Assembly: GCF_000420825.1 (NCBI RefSeq)
Contig: NZ_ATVR01000020.1
Span: forward strand, 1-64,000
DNA length: 64,000 nt
Direction: 5' to 3'
Source: Butyrivibrio sp. AE2015
GTDB taxonomy: Bacteria > Bacillota > Clostridia > Lachnospirales > Lachnospiraceae
Position 1 is the first letter of the stretch, and each line of letters starts with the position of its first letter. Position numbers and translations under genes: made by a program. Under the pieces are notes generated by a model. The model had not been told where the DNA came from, did not search any database, and saw nothing but the letters and a program-made list of their open reading frames with translations. Positions 62,832 through 64,000 of this stretch are shown here, piece after piece.

Positions 62832-64000
62832 AGTTCTTCCTCCTGTGCCAGGTTAAGGGCTGAAAGGCAGGCCTTTGCCTTGTTAAGGCACTCCTCATAT
62901 TCATTCTCGGGAACTGAATCTGCCACTATCCCTGCTCCGCTCCTTACAAAAACTTTGCCATTTTTCTTATAAAGGATCCTGATAGCGATGCAGGTATCCA
63001 TATTCCCGGTAAAGTCGATATAACCTATTGCGCCGCCATATATGCCTCTTTTATTATTCTCAAGTTCTCCGATAAGCTGACAGGCCCTGATCTTGGGCGC
63101 GCCGGACAAAGTCCCCGCAGGAAGCACTGACTCTATAGCATTTAGCGCATCCTTATCATCTCTTATAATTCCCTTAACTGTAGAGCCAATATGCATAACG
63201 TGGGAAAATCTCACAACTTCTCTGAGCTTTTCAACTTCAACAGTTCCGAATTTACTGATCTTTCCTATATCATTGCGGCCAAGATCCACAAGCATATTGT
63301 GCTCTGCGAGCTCTTTTTCATCTGCAATAAGCTCTTTTTCAAGCTCTATATCCTCATTTTCTGTGGCGCCTCTTTTTCTGGTTCCCGCCAAAGGGAATGT
63401 GTGAAGCACGCCGTCTTCAAGCTTTACCAGTGTCTCAGGAGAAGCCCCTGCCACCTCTATATCCGTCCCTGAAAAATAGAACATGTAAGGCGATGGATTA
63501 ACTGTTCTAAGCACTCTGTAGGTATCAAGAAGACTGCCTTCAAATGGGGCAGAAAGCCTGTTAGATAGAACTATTTGGAAAATATCGCCCTCCCTGATGT
63601 AGCCCTTTGCCTTTTCAACCATGCTGCAGTACTCATCTTTGGTAAAAAGAGCTGTCACATCTCCCAAAAGTTTTCCTGATTGCTTTTCTTTCTTTTCACC
63701 TGTACGGATGAGCCTTACAAGGTTTTCAATGGAAGCTACAGCGCTATTGTAACCCTCTTCCTCATCCTTCAGGAACATATTTACTATTACAACGATTTTC
63801 TGCTTTATATGATCAAAGGCAATTACCTTGTCAAACAGCATAAGATCTGCATCAAAAAATCCTTCTGAATCCTCTACTTTTACCTTTGTCTCCGGCTCAC
63901 TGTATTTTAAATAGTCATAGGCAAAATATCCCACAAGGCCGCCGATAAATGAAGGAAGTCTTTCAAGTCTTGGGCTTTTGTAATCATCTAATATCTGCCT
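62828..64000 (-). CDS. trpE: Anthranilate synthase component I, partial at the window edge
   Basis: The frame is open to 64000, so the N-terminal part (with the tryptophan-binding region) lies outside. The visible 390 residues hold the chorismate-binding domain: FSGTDIEVAGASPETLV, PLAGTRKRG, LVDLGRNDIG, SGAPKIRA and GAIGYIDFTGN. It makes anthranilate from chorismate for tryptophan. Pairing with trpG supports TrpE over PabB. Confidence 0.92.
   Translation of the reverse strand, partial: RQILDDYKSPRLERLPSFIGGLVGYFAYDYLKYSEPETKVKVEDSEGFFDADLMLFDKVIAFDHIKQKIVVIVNMFLKDEEEGYNSAVASIENLVRLIRTGEKKEKQSGKLLGDVTALFTKDEYCSMVEKAKGYIREGDIFQIVLSNRLSAPFEGSLLDTYRVLRTVNPSPYMFYFSGTDIEVAGASPETLVKLEDGVLHTFPLAGTRKRGATENEDIELEKELIADEKELAEHNMLVDLGRNDIGKISKFGTVEVEKLREVVRFSHVMHIGSTVKGIIRDDKDALNAIESVLPAGTLSGAPKIRACQLIGELENNKRGIYGGAIGYIDFTGNMDTCIAIRILYKKNGKVFVRSGAGIVADSVPENEYEECLNKAKACLSALNLAQEEEL

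Overview
The window is low-GC Firmicutes DNA, most likely from a Lachnospiraceae member of the Butyrivibrio/Pseudobutyrivibrio type. The taxonomic call is inference. It rests on AT-rich intergenic DNA, strong GGAGG-type ribosome binding sites, intrinsic terminators after most operons, a Re-type citrate synthase, cytoplasmic pectin and fucose enzymes, several cyclic-di-GMP proteins and YesM/YesN-type regulation of a sugar ABC transporter. Nearly all of it is chromosomal housekeeping and carbohydrate metabolism. I see no insertion sequence, prophage, CRISPR array, tRNA or rRNA.

Layout. 1-631 is non-coding. It holds a degenerate array of inverted CATGTC/GACATG hairpins with a 52-bp period that runs off the left edge, then a long rod-like inverted repeat best explained as a plus-strand structured RNA. 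632-5276 (minus) is a glycerol kinase/glycerol-3-phosphate oxidation operon. 5451-6942 has an unknown membrane protein and a 56-residue acidic protein behind an 18-bp palindrome. 6968-14323 (minus) is a five-gene locus: beta-helix protein, HxxxDG acyltransferase-like protein, DUF6320-like membrane protein, pectin acetylesterase-like hydrolase and GH29 fucosidase. 14.4-23.8 kb carries a 30-residue membrane peptide, a diguanylate cyclase, YggS, a PilZ protein, Rho, HflK/HflC, a purine permease and a CPBP protease. 24-26 kb is an ABC-F ATPase. 27.1-30.6 kb (minus) is a Re-citrate synthase, GntR regulator and NADP-isocitrate dehydrogenase operon for making 2-oxoglutarate. 30.6-39 kb has a c-di-GMP phosphodiesterase, a sugar ABC importer (binding protein plus two permeases, no ATPase) and a divergent YesM/YesN pair. 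39-44 kb has a divergent EF-G paralogue and the tyrA-aroA operon. 44-49.6 kb has a second EAL protein, a WYL regulator and a large Fe-S/flavin oxidoreductase. 49.7-54.8 kb (minus) is a compact MATE-ATPase/NRPS-like/DUF1622 operon. 55-57 kb has a split chromate-family transporter, a GlsB-like protein and thioredoxin. 57-61.4 kb is a response regulator/histidine kinase pair followed by a tannase-family lipoprotein. 61.4-64 kb has a ZIP transporter, trpG and a trpE cut by the window edge.

Strongest leads: (1) the 5' hairpin array, in which stem changes are matched or G-U compatible on one strand, followed by the rod-like RNA; (2) the A-PCP-C operon with a MATE transporter fused to an ATPase-like domain, a candidate small-molecule system; (3) two matching direct-repeat operators, each exactly 6 bp upstream of a -10 box, that tie the two-component system to itself and to the tannase-like gene. 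Starts were moved from the longest frame whenever a Shine-Dalgarno sequence pointed to an internal codon (rho, hflK, IDH, EF-G, NRPS, the 14.6-kb diguanylate cyclase and others).
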